From Victivallales bacterium (GTDB taxonomy: Bacteria; Verrucomicrobiota; Lentisphaeria; Victivallales; SZUA-371): DNA of 14,368 bases. The notes below the pieces were generated by a model that ran no database searches, was not told the DNA's origin, and worked only from the letters and a program-made list of their open reading frames with translations. Within the stretch, counting starts at the first letter, position 1. Each line of letters opens with the position of its first letter. Below, piece by piece: positions 7,607 through 14,014 of this stretch. The stretch covers positions 1 through 14,368 of the forward strand of contig JAQUZV010000027.1 of NCBI GenBank assembly GCA_028691155.1, read 5' to 3'. A program made the translations under genes and the position numbers.

Positions 7607-8404
7607 ATGATGATGACGCAACAACAGATTGCCGCCGATCTCAATATTCTCGGAGCCTTTTGCGGCGTCCGGGATATCGAGGCTCCGACTCCCGCCGCTT
7701 TACGGCGGCGATATGCGTGGGCGCAGGCCGATATTTTGATCCTGTTTGGGGGCAGCATTCTGGCCGGCGGCGAAGTGGCGGCGGCAGCCATGACGCAACG
7801 TCTGGCCCGGAAATACATGATTGTCGGCGGCGAAGGCCACACTACCGCCGCGTTGCGTGGAAAGATGCGGGAGGTTTGTCCGGAAATGGATACTGCGGGG
7901 CGTTCCGAAGCGGAGCTCTTCTCCGACTATCTGAATCTGCGCCACGGTCTGACGCCGGACTATCTGGAATGCGAGTCCACCAATTGCGGCAATAACGTGA
8001 CTAACTGTCTGGCGGTGCTGCAACAGCATCATTGTCCCTGCCGTCATGTCATTATTATTCAGGATGCGACCATGCAGCGACGCATGGATGCCGGGTTCCG
8101 CAAGTTTCTGCCCGGCGCGACCATCGTAAATTTTGCCGCTTATCGGGCGGAGGTTGTCGTCAGGGGCGGACAACTCGCTTATCGCGAGGAGATTCCGGGG
8201 ATGTGGGAGCCGGAACGTTATCTGTCGCTTCTGCTGGGGGAAATTCCACGATTGACGGATGATGCGGACGGTTATGGACCGCAGGGCCGGAATTATATTG
8301 CCCATGTGGAGGTGCCGCGGCCGGTGCGGGAGGCGTATCGGCATTTGCGGGAAGAATTCCCGTCCCGGGTCAGAATTGCGGAGGACCGGTATGCCTCCCG
8401 GTGA
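7607..8404 (+). CDS. ydcF: YdcF-family protein (DUF218)
   Basis: About 265 residues from the ATG at 7607, close to the 266 residues I recall for E. coli YdcF. The match is end to end: an ILFGGSI strand, a VGGEGHTT loop, GRSEAELF, the ESTNCGNNVTN signature, an IIQDATMQRRM segment, PERYLSLLLGEIPRL and DDADGYGPQGRNYIAHVEVP. DUF218 proteins have a Rossmann-like fold; E. coli YdcF has been reported to bind S-adenosylmethionine, but no reaction is established. No signal peptide or membrane helix is visible, so it is probably cytoplasmic, unlike the envelope SanA/ElyC members of DUF218. The start is uncertain: three ATG codons follow one another (7607, 7610, 7613), a GTG at 7595 is in frame, and none has a clear ribosome-binding site. 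It lies downstream of the DUF1015 gene, probably in one transcript. Confidence 0.88.
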   Translation: MMMTQQQIAADLNILGAFCGVRDIEAPTPAALRRRYAWAQADILILFGGSILAGGEVAAAAMTQRLARKYMIVGGEGHTTAALRGKMREVCPEMDTAGRSEAELFSDYLNLRHGLTPDYLECESTNCGNNVTNCLAVLQQHHCPCRHVIIIQDATMQRRMDAGFRKFLPGATIVNFAAYRAEVVVRGGQLAYREEIPGMWEPERYLSLLLGEIPRLTDDADGYGPQGRNYIAHVEVPRPVREAYRHLREEFPSRVRIAEDRYASR

Positions 8405-8485
8405 TTTTGTGCCGTGATTCCCATAATGTGGTAATCTTTTTCTTCTTTTATCTCTTTTCTCCTTCGCTCTTTATTGGCATTTTTT

Positions 8486-8491
8486 TATAAT
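8486..8491 (+). promoter_or_regulatory. Possible -10 element for the ArnT-like gene
   Basis: TATAAT is a perfect consensus -10 preceded by a T run, but the -35 position 17 bases upstream (TTCGCT) matches only three of six bases. The element overlaps the left arm of the hairpin at 8487-8516, so initiation would begin inside that hairpin. A long pyrimidine-rich tract lies just upstream (about 8433-8475). Confidence 0.3.
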
Positions 8492-8516
8492 CGGGGCACA
8501 TTATCTCCCCGATTAT
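8487..8516 (+). terminator. Likely terminator after the YdcF gene
   Basis: ATAATCGGGG and CCCCGATTAT form a perfect 10-bp stem around a 10-base loop. The right arm runs into TTATTTC, a short imperfect T tract, so the orientation fits ending the plus-strand run that finishes with YdcF at 8404. On the minus strand the stem is followed by A residues. Confidence 0.5.
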
Positions 8517-8580
8517 TTCGAGCCGATATGGCATGATTCGGGTTGCGGGATTTCAGGGCAAAAAATGAGTGGAGAGAAAA

Positions 8581-10323
8581 ATGGCTTTCAATCGCTGGGG
8601 CGCCTGGCTGCGTTCGTCGCGCGGTCAGTGGATATTATTGTTGTTGTTTGTCGGCGTGGCGTTCTTTATCAATGTGGGTGCGGACGGTTTGTTTTCCGCT
8701 CAGGAGGGAAGGGCGGCGGTATTGACACGGAATATGATCCGTTCCGGCAACTGGATGGTGCTGGATTTTCATGGCGGACAGGAAAATGAAAAACCGATCC
8801 TGAGCTATTGGCTTTATGCGCTCTCCGCTTCGGGATTGGGCTTGAATGAGTTTGCCTTGCGGTTGCCGGGGGTGTTGGCGGGGCTGTTGATTGTAATTCT
8901 GACGGTGCATCTGGCGGGGCGGATCTATGATCGCCCGACGGCGTTTCTGTCCGGTTATCTGCTGGCGACGATGGCGACTTTTCTGACGTTGACGCGAACC
9001 GTTCGCATCGACATTATTCTGGCGGCGTTCTGCATGATGGAACTGGTTCTGCTTTATTACGGTTATTTTCGCCGCCGGAAGGCGACCGCCTGGCTTTATC
9101 TCTTTTATGCGGTGACGGGGATCGGAATGATGGTCAAAGGTCCGGTCAATGCGGTTTTGCCGGCACTGGCGATTGTGATTTATGCCGTGGTCTTCCGGCG
9201 GTGGCGGATGTTCTGGGAGCTGAAGCCGATTTCCGGGATAATTATTATGGTGTTGCTGGGAGGGCCGTGGTTTGTTTATGAAAACATGCGGACCCACGGC
9301 CAGTTCGCCTGGGAATTTTTCGTGTATCATAATCTGGAACGATTTCTGGGGGGGGCGGATCTCAAGGAGGGCAAACGGGCGCCGCTGTACTTCTATCTGG
9401 GCAAACTTCTGGCCGGGGCGTTGCCGTGGTCGTTGCTGATTCCATTCGGGTTGTGGCAATACCGGCGCCGGTGGCGTTCGCTGCGTTCGGAAACATGGTT
9501 GCTGGTGATCTGGATTGGCGCCGTGTTCGTTTTTTTCTCATTGGCGGCAATCAAGCGGGGCGACTATATTCTGCCGCTGTATCCGGCGCTGGCGATATTG
9601 CTGGCCCGTTATCTGGTTCGACTCAATGCGACCCGTCTCAAATTGTCCCGCCGGTGGATTTACGGCTGGGGCGTGCTGGTCGGGGTGGCGGTAGCGGCCT
9701 TGGGGTTGATTGTATCCGGCGCGGTTTACCGCCTGGGCGAAAAAGCCACCGGCAACCAGGTGCCGCATCTGTGTATTCGGGACGGTCAGAGCATGATGGA
9801 GGTTTCCAATCTGGTCAACTGGCATCTGGTGTTTACTGTTCTGGTGGCCGGACTGGTGTTGATGTTTTTGTTCCTGATCGGTCGGGTTTTGGCCCGGGGG
9901 GATGTCTTTCGTGCCCTGGCGTGGTTTTTGTCGGGGATGTTGCTGCTGATTGTTATGTTTTTCCAGTATCTCCAGCCGATTCTCGATGTTTACAATACCA
10001 ACAAGCCGTTTTGTGCCGAAGTGCGGCGGCTGGTGCCGCCGGATCGTACGGTGGCGATGATCTGGAATTATGACGCGGAGGTGATTTACTATATCGATCG
10101 CCCGTATGAGATAGATAGCGGTAAGGACGCCGGAACGGGGATTGCCGCGTACGATTACCTGATTATCTTTGCCGACAAGGATTATCCGCGTCGGTTTTTG
10201 AAACGCCGGGACGCCGGTGATTTTGCGGTGTTGTGCGAATCGTGTCCGGGTCACAACAGTCCCATGATTCTGCTGGGACGTAAAACGGCGTTGCAGCGCG
10301 ACGGAGTGAAGACTCCGCATTGA
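8581..10323 (+). CDS. ArnT/PMT-family membrane glycosyltransferase (GT83-like)
   Basis: A 580-residue integral membrane protein of the ArnT / PMT_2 family, which transfers a sugar from a polyprenyl-phosphate donor to an acceptor such as lipid A on the periplasmic face. Visible hallmarks: an acidic first periplasmic loop, GADGLFSAQEGRAAVLTRNM (33-52), ending in GNWMV; ENEKPILSYWL (68-78); a VKGPVNAVLP segment; FVYHNLERFLGG and APLYFYLGKLLAGALPW; and KRGDYILPLYPALAIL. About a dozen membrane helices are followed by a C-terminal soluble domain of about 110 residues after LQPILDVYN. I place the start at ATG 8581 because GGAGAG (8571-8576) sits four bases upstream; a GTG at 8569 is in frame. It appears to stand alone between the hairpins at 8487-8516 and 10364-10403. 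The sugar and acceptor cannot be read from sequence, and no arnBCADE-type genes are nearby. Confidence 0.87.
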   Translation: MAFNRWGAWLRSSRGQWILLLLFVGVAFFINVGADGLFSAQEGRAAVLTRNMIRSGNWMVLDFHGGQENEKPILSYWLYALSASGLGLNEFALRLPGVLAGLLIVILTVHLAGRIYDRPTAFLSGYLLATMATFLTLTRTVRIDIILAAFCMMELVLLYYGYFRRRKATAWLYLFYAVTGIGMMVKGPVNAVLPALAIVIYAVVFRRWRMFWELKPISGIIIMVLLGGPWFVYENMRTHGQFAWEFFVYHNLERFLGGADLKEGKRAPLYFYLGKLLAGALPWSLLIPFGLWQYRRRWRSLRSETWLLVIWIGAVFVFFSLAAIKRGDYILPLYPALAILLARYLVRLNATRLKLSRRWIYGWGVLVGVAVAALGLIVSGAVYRLGEKATGNQVPHLCIRDGQSMMEVSNLVNWHLVFTVLVAGLVLMFLFLIGRVLARGDVFRALAWFLSGMLLLIVMFFQYLQPILDVYNTNKPFCAEVRRLVPPDRTVAMIWNYDAEVIYYIDRPYEIDSGKDAGTGIAAYDYLIIFADKDYPRRFLKRRDAGDFAVLCESCPGHNSPMILLGRKTALQRDGVKTPH

Positions 10324-10363
10324 ACCGGTGAAAAAACGACCATGATTCGTTGTTGAACTCATG

Positions 10364-10403
10364 TTTCCGGTTCGGGACAAAATATCTTTATCCGAACCGG
10401 AAA
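10364..10403 (+). repeat. Perfect 12-bp hairpin after the ArnT-like gene
   Basis: TTTCCGGTTCGG (10364-10375) and CCGAACCGGAAA (10392-10403) are perfect inverted copies with a 16-base AT-rich spacer. It lies 40 bases beyond the glycosyltransferase stop codon and ends six bases before the -35 of the next promoter. It may act as a terminator although no T run follows directly, or as an operator for the receiver gene. Confidence 0.5.
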
Positions 10404-10408
10404 GATGC

Positions 10409-10437
10409 TTGCATTTGATTTTTGCGGTGCCTATATT
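10409..10437 (+). promoter_or_regulatory. Promoter of the receiver-domain gene
   Basis: TTGCAT (10409-10414) and TATATT (10432-10437) are separated by exactly 17 bases, matching four of six and five of six consensus positions. Transcription from here would give a leader of about 80 bases before the ATG at 10525. Confidence 0.55.
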
Positions 10438-10458
10438 ATTTCTTCCGGGAAATATGAA

Positions 10459-10479
10459 GGATCGGCAATGACCCGATCC
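10459..10479 (+). repeat. Hairpin in the receiver-gene leader
   Basis: GGATCGG and CCGATCC form a perfect 7-bp stem with a 7-base loop in the predicted leader, 45 bases before the start codon. It could stabilise the mRNA or be a regulatory element; no T run follows. Confidence 0.4.
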
Positions 10480-10524
10480 GGGACTGTCGCTCAAAAACAG
10501 ACAAGTATTTTGGGGGAAGGGGTT

Positions 10525-10920
10525 ATGGGGTTAAAGGGACGCATTTTATTGGCGGAGGACGAAAATCGTTTACGCACCGGAATGGAATTCGTCCTGTCCG
10601 GAGCCGGGTATCAGGTTATTGCCGTGGCGGACGGGGAACAGGCATATCAGGTGCTGAAAGCGAGCAAACGGCCGCAGCAGGTGGATATTTTATTGACGGA
10701 CATCGTCATGCCGAAAATCGGCGGGGTGGAACTGCTGCAAAAACTGCGGCGGGAAGATTTGTTGCCGCCGGTAGTCCTGGGGCTCAGTGCCTATGCCGAC
10801 GACTGCACCATGCGCCAGATGAGCGATGCCGGTTGTCAGGGGATGTTGGACAAACCATTCCATGCCAATGAACTGTTGGCCATGATTGCGCGGTCGAACT
10901 GCAATGGGCGTGACGCGTAG
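10525..10920 (+). CDS. Stand-alone response-regulator receiver (CheY-like)
   Basis: A 131-residue single receiver domain with no output domain. The standard residues are present: acidic pair E11/D12 in LLAEDENR, phosphoacceptor D59 in LLTDIVMPKIGG, the switch residue S88 in GLSAYADD, and K110 in MLDKPFHANELL. It should be phosphorylated by a histidine kinase and act by protein contact or as a phosphorelay intermediate. The kinase is not in the window. I chose the ATG at 10525 because GGGGGAAGGGG (10512-10522) lies just upstream and the domain begins right after it; an earlier in-frame ATG at 10405 would overlap the promoter. A possible terminator follows the stop codon by one base. Confidence 0.9.
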   Translation: MGLKGRILLAEDENRLRTGMEFVLSGAGYQVIAVADGEQAYQVLKASKRPQQVDILLTDIVMPKIGGVELLQKLRREDLLPPVVLGLSAYADDCTMRQMSDAGCQGMLDKPFHANELLAMIARSNCNGRDA

Positions 10921-10921
10921 G

Positions 10922-10979
10922 AAGACCACACTCCGGAGACCGTGGCCGCGTCGGCTGGTTCCTTCCTCCGGGGGGTCTT
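10922..10979 (+). terminator. Possible terminator after the receiver gene
   Basis: AAGACC (10922-10927) pairs with GGTCTT (10974-10979), and inside it CCGGAG (10933-10938) pairs with CTCCGG (10966-10971). The long imperfect hairpin is followed by TCCTTGTTTATTTG, a broken T-rich run. It is weaker than a classic terminator. Confidence 0.35.
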
Positions 10980-11056
10980 TCCTTGTTTATTTGACTGTTG
11001 TGGTCGGAACGGCGGGAAGAGAACTGTCTGTTGCAATGAAATTACCGGGGGAAAAT

Positions 11057-11683
11057 ATGATGAGCGGCAATTTTTTTCGGCGTATATTACTACTGATAAT
11101 GGGAATATTTTTGGTCACCATTGTCAGCGGTTGTTTTTGTACTTATAAATATGACGGCTTTGAGGCGTATCTGGGCCAGGTGTCGCCTTGTGACGGTGAA
11201 GATGATTTTGACAATTCAAAATTTTGTATAATACGGATTCCTCGTCAAGGTGATGGTATTTTTCTTCCCCCAATAAAGTCCCCGCCGTTTTCTCTCCTAT
11301 TGTATGAAAAAGTGCGCCTGGATATAACTCCGGGGTTAACCAAATCGGTGTTGCTGTCGAAAATAAAAGATTTACCTTATACCGCCAGAATTGCCAATAA
11401 ACAAGGTTTTGCCGGTGGCGATGTCCAGAATAGAGAGAAAGACATAATTCTTGTTTCCATTAATGAAAACCATGTTTCAGAGAATTGGACAGTTAGTTTA
11501 CTCTTTTATAAAGAACAACTTGCCAGGTGGAGCCTTTTTATGGGTGAAGAACGCTATGGGAAAAGTTTACAGATAGGCAAGTATAAAAGCGATAAATTTT
11601 ATCCCATGCCGATAACCGGGCACCAACTGAAAGAAATATTTGGCAAGCCGGTAGAGGTGGAGGTGAAATTCAACCCCAAATAG
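11057..11683 (+). CDS. Predicted lipoprotein of unknown function
   Basis: A 208-residue protein that I do not recognise. From ATG 11057 it has a basic start (MMSGNFFRR), a hydrophobic stretch (LLLIMGIFLVTI) and a lipobox VSGC with the lipidated cysteine at residue 26, so it is probably anchored to a membrane on the periplasmic side. The mature part has no motif I can name and a mixed, mostly polar composition. GGGGG (11047-11051) lies five bases upstream and decides this start; ATG 11060 is as possible, and an in-frame ATG at 11036 lacks a ribosome-binding site. Base composition differs from the neighbours: the line 11221-11280 has 23 G+C in 60, against 39 in 60 for 7801-7860. That suggests recent acquisition or weak constraint. 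Nothing nearby indicates its role. Confidence 0.7.
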   Translation: MMSGNFFRRILLLIMGIFLVTIVSGCFCTYKYDGFEAYLGQVSPCDGEDDFDNSKFCIIRIPRQGDGIFLPPIKSPPFSLLLYEKVRLDITPGLTKSVLLSKIKDLPYTARIANKQGFAGGDVQNREKDIILVSINENHVSENWTVSLLFYKEQLARWSLFMGEERYGKSLQIGKYKSDKFYPMPITGHQLKEIFGKPVEVEVKFNPK

Positions 11684-12203
11684 ATAAGAGATCGCATATG
11701 GGGCGGCCTCCTGTTTTTATATCGGCGGCGGATGTTGTTTGCTGCTGCGGGGTGGTAAACGATTCAGCATGCTGACAAAATTCTGTGATATCTGTTGATG
11801 TTTCTTACCTGGGGTGGTTCGTTGTTCATAATGCTGGCGTGGATTTTTGTCATCCTGGCAAAATAGATGTTACCCGGCGGATGGTTCGGGAACATGGCCT
11901 TGAAGATCGGATTCCAGGTATGTCGACCGGGAAATAATCGTTTTCATGGTTGATTTCCCCGGCAAATAAATTTATGGCGGCACCGGAAATACCGGAAAAC
12001 CCGCGTTAAAGGAAAAAATGACAAGACCGTCTATTCCGAATGTTACTTTACGTCGTGATATTCCCGACGGCCGGCAGAGTCAGGGATTGCGGCCATTCGC
12101 CCCCGGGACCAACTCGCAGCCGTCTTTGGCATAATCGACGAATCAGTGCCTCCGACATTTTTCTTCTCTCCCGCCGACCCCGCTTGGCAGAGGTCGGGAG
12201 CGT
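11684..12203. other. 520-base stretch without a recognised gene
   Basis: Converging genes flank this stretch (lipoprotein on plus, deaminase fusion on minus). I see no RNA gene or mobile element. It contains a tandem pair ACCGGAAAT-ACCGGAAAA (11982-11999), a 38-codon plus-strand candidate (12018-12134), and an open minus-strand frame without an obvious start (11869-11717) that may be a protein relic. Composition is more AT-rich than in the flanking housekeeping genes, continuing the pattern of the lipoprotein gene. Confidence 0.5.
12018..12134 (+). CDS. Candidate 38-residue small protein
   Basis: A short open frame starts at ATG 12018 with AAAGGA (12008-12013) four bases upstream, one of the better ribosome-binding sites in the window. 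The product begins MTRPSIPNVTLRRDIPDG and ends in QPSLA; it is polar and Pro/Arg-rich with no membrane segment or signal peptide. I do not recognise it. A 38-codon frame with a plausible ribosome-binding site can occur by chance, so this is only a candidate. Confidence 0.25.
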   Translation: MTRPSIPNVTLRRDIPDGRQSQGLRPFAPGTNSQPSLA

Positions 12204-13226
12204 TCAGTCGCGGCGGATACGGGCAATCAGTTCGGTGGTGGAAAAACCGTCCACGAACGGGATAAACCGGAATTCGGCTCCGCCTTGCTGCAACGCCGCG
12301 CGTTCTTCCGGGTTGAGCTTGTCCAGATCGTAATCGCCGCCTTTGACATAAATATCCGGTTGCAGTGCCAGAAATTCCGCGGTGCAGCGGAGGGTGTCGA
12401 ACATCACCACGGCATCGACGCAACCCAGACCGGCCAGCATATAGGCGCGGTTGTATTCATCAATAATCGGACGGTTCGGACCTTTCAAAGTTCGGATCGA
12501 GTTGTCGCTGTTGAGCAATACCACCATCGCGTCACCGCAGCAGCGGGCCTGATACAGATATTGCGCATGACCGCGATGCATGAGATCGAAACAGCCGTTG
12601 GTGGCGACCAGCCGGAGGCCGCGGCGATGTATTTCCCGACGCCAGATCACGGCCTGTTCCAGCGACATGATTTTGGCGGCTGGATCGGTGGAAGACACGG
12701 TCGGCGCGGCTTTCTCTTTCTCGGTTGGAGCGCCTTTTTCCGGTGCCGCCGCGGTTTCTTCATCGGGTTCCTGATTCAGCGCCCGGAGTTTTACTCCCGC
12801 GTCGTGCAGCAACTGCCGGGCGGTGGAATCGATGCTGTAACGTTGATGATAAACCACTTCCCGGATGCCGGAATTGATGATCATCTTGGCGCAGAGCAGG
12901 CACGGACTGTAGGTGGTATAAAGGGTGGCGTCCTTGACGGCAATGCCGTGATAGGCGGCCTGGACAATGGCATTTTCCTCTCCGTGGCTGCACAGACATT
13001 CGGTGAGGCCCTGTCCGGACGGCGTATCGGAGTTGCAACGGGGGCAGCCGCCTTCATTGCAGTTTTTGATACCGCGCGGTGTGCCGTTGTAGCCGGTGGA
13101 GATGATGCGCTGGTCCTTGACGATTACCGCCGCGACCTGGCGACGGCAGCAGTTGCTGCGCCGTGCCGCCACATGGGCGATTTCCATAAAATAATTGTCC
13201 CAGTCGGGACGCTTCTGCATTTTCAT
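12204..13226 (-). CDS. dCMP deaminase - RfaE2-type nucleotidyltransferase fusion
   Basis: A 340-residue two-domain protein. Residues 5-150 are a dCMP/cytidine-type deaminase: the zinc and catalytic site is CSHGEENAI (H81, E83) with SPCLLC (C109, C112), plus the extra Cys-rich segment CNEGGCPRC (56-64) seen in dCMP deaminases; the expected reaction is dCMP to dUMP. An Ala/Pro/Glu/Thr-rich linker (about 152-185) leads to a cytidylyltransferase-fold domain of the RfaE2/HldE C-terminal type: ATNGCFDLMHRGH (208-220), LNSDNSIRTLKGPNRPI (238-254), DIYVKGGDYD (291-300) and FVDGFSTTELI (324-334). That domain normally makes ADP-heptose from heptose 1-phosphate for lipopolysaccharide. All key motifs look intact in both halves. 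Read-through is continuous with no frameshift sign. GGGAAAAGG precedes ATG 13226; ATG 13220 is a close alternative. It follows the peroxiredoxin gene by 134 bases. Confidence 0.88.
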   Translation of the reverse strand: MKMQKRPDWDNYFMEIAHVAARRSNCCRRQVAAVIVKDQRIISTGYNGTPRGIKNCNEGGCPRCNSDTPSGQGLTECLCSHGEENAIVQAAYHGIAVKDATLYTTYSPCLLCAKMIINSGIREVVYHQRYSIDSTARQLLHDAGVKLRALNQEPDEETAAAPEKGAPTEKEKAAPTVSSTDPAAKIMSLEQAVIWRREIHRRGLRLVATNGCFDLMHRGHAQYLYQARCCGDAMVVLLNSDNSIRTLKGPNRPIIDEYNRAYMLAGLGCVDAVVMFDTLRCTAEFLALQPDIYVKGGDYDLDKLNPEERAALQQGGAEFRFIPFVDGFSTTELIARIRRD

Positions 13227-13242
13227 AACCTTTTCCCTGTCC

Positions 13243-13303
13243 GGCGGCGCGTTGTCGACGCGGTGTTCCGGTACTTTTGCCCTGCCGTTGTTCCCGCGCC
13301 GCC
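13243..13303 (-). repeat. Long-range inverted repeat upstream of the deaminase fusion
   Basis: GGCGGCGCG (13243-13251) and CGCGCCGCC (13295-13303) are perfect 9-bp inverted copies 43 bases apart, in the leader just before the fusion gene. The motif is GC-only, so a chance match is possible in this GC-rich DNA. If it forms, it would fold the leader upstream of the ribosome-binding site. Confidence 0.3.
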
Positions 13304-13360
13304 GATTCTTCTGTTGACCGGAATATGGCCAAACGCGATGGTGGGTGGCGGCGGCAAATA

Positions 13361-13825
13361 TTATTTTTCTATCTTTTCCAGCGCCAGCTCCACGGTGGCG
13401 TTGGGGCGAACCTTGTACCAGCAGGCGACAATTATCCCGGCTTCATCGATCAGAAATGACGACCGGACGATGCCCAAAAAACTCTTGCCGAACATGCTCT
13501 TTTGCGTCCAGACGCCGTATGATTCCGAGGTCTGGTATTCCTCATCCGACAACAGGGTGAACGGCAGTCCGTCCCGGTCGGCAAATTTCCGCAGTCGGGC
13601 CGGGGCGTCCGGACTGATGCCAATCGCGGCGACATTGAGTTCGCGCAGGCGGCTGAAAGCATCTCTGACGGCGCAGGCCTGAACCGTGCATCCCCAAGTC
13701 ATAGCTCTGGGATAAAAATAGAGCAAAACTTTCCGGCCGACAAAATCGGCCAGGCGAACATATTTGCCGTCCTGATTTAGTAGCGTGAAATCTGGTGCTT
13801 TGCTTCCCGCATGCAGTTGCGTCAT
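13361..13825 (-). CDS. bcp: Bcp/PrxQ-type peroxiredoxin
   Basis: A 154-residue thioredoxin-fold peroxidase that reduces hydrogen peroxide and organic hydroperoxides in the cytoplasm, normally recycled by thioredoxin. The N-terminal APDFTLLNQDG, the active-site block YFYPRAMTWGCTVQAC (P39, T43, peroxidatic C46, resolving C51) and the conserved R121 in IVRSSFLID place it in the PrxQ subfamily with the C-x4-C arrangement. The usual MTPGC is MTWGC here; the essential Pro, Thr and Cys remain. Length is standard. AAGGGG precedes ATG 13825 by eight bases. It reads toward the deaminase-RfaE2 gene, with no clear terminator between them, and is divergent from the exonuclease gene. Confidence 0.92.
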   Translation of the reverse strand: MTQLHAGSKAPDFTLLNQDGKYVRLADFVGRKVLLYFYPRAMTWGCTVQACAVRDAFSRLRELNVAAIGISPDAPARLRKFADRDGLPFTLLSDEEYQTSESYGVWTQKSMFGKSFLGIVRSSFLIDEAGIIVACWYKVRPNATVELALEKIEK

Positions 13826-14014
13826 GGTCGATACCCCTTGCTTGTAAACATAAAGCTTTGATTATGGTAACATATGATTTGAATTCAGGAAAAAACAACC
13901 CGGAAAAAGGTGAAAGCAGAAATTTTTTCCGAAAAACTTGGCGATAACGGGAAGCAAAACCACATTAATGCGGCATATTACTATTTGAGGATAAAAACAT
14001 GGAGTAATATTTCG

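Noticed and set aside
5657..7624. A 655-codon open frame on the minus strand across the hydrolase and DUF1015 genes
   Set aside because: The plus strand here encodes two families with intact motifs and ribosome-binding sites. The antisense frame is low-complexity, rich in Arg, His, Gln and Pro, as expected from a GC-rich codon shadow.
8635..9459. Minus-strand frame antisense to the ArnT-like gene
   Set aside because: Its product is almost entirely Gln, Arg, His and Pro, the mirror of hydrophobic codons in the real membrane protein.
12168..12200. Hairpin CTCCC..CCGACC / GGTCGGGAG just beyond the deaminase fusion gene
   Set aside because: On the minus strand the stem is followed by A residues, and on the plus strand by no T run, so it does not qualify as a terminator on either strand. 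The stem also has a bulge.
12285..13682. A 465-codon plus-strand open frame antisense to the deaminase fusion and the peroxiredoxin
   Set aside because: It covers two well-recognised minus-strand genes and gives no recognisable protein; it is a composition shadow.
13826..14014. Promoters in the divergent region between the peroxiredoxin and exonuclease genes
   Set aside because: Several AT-rich hexamers occur, but no -35/-10 pair with good matches and 16-18 base spacing on either strand.
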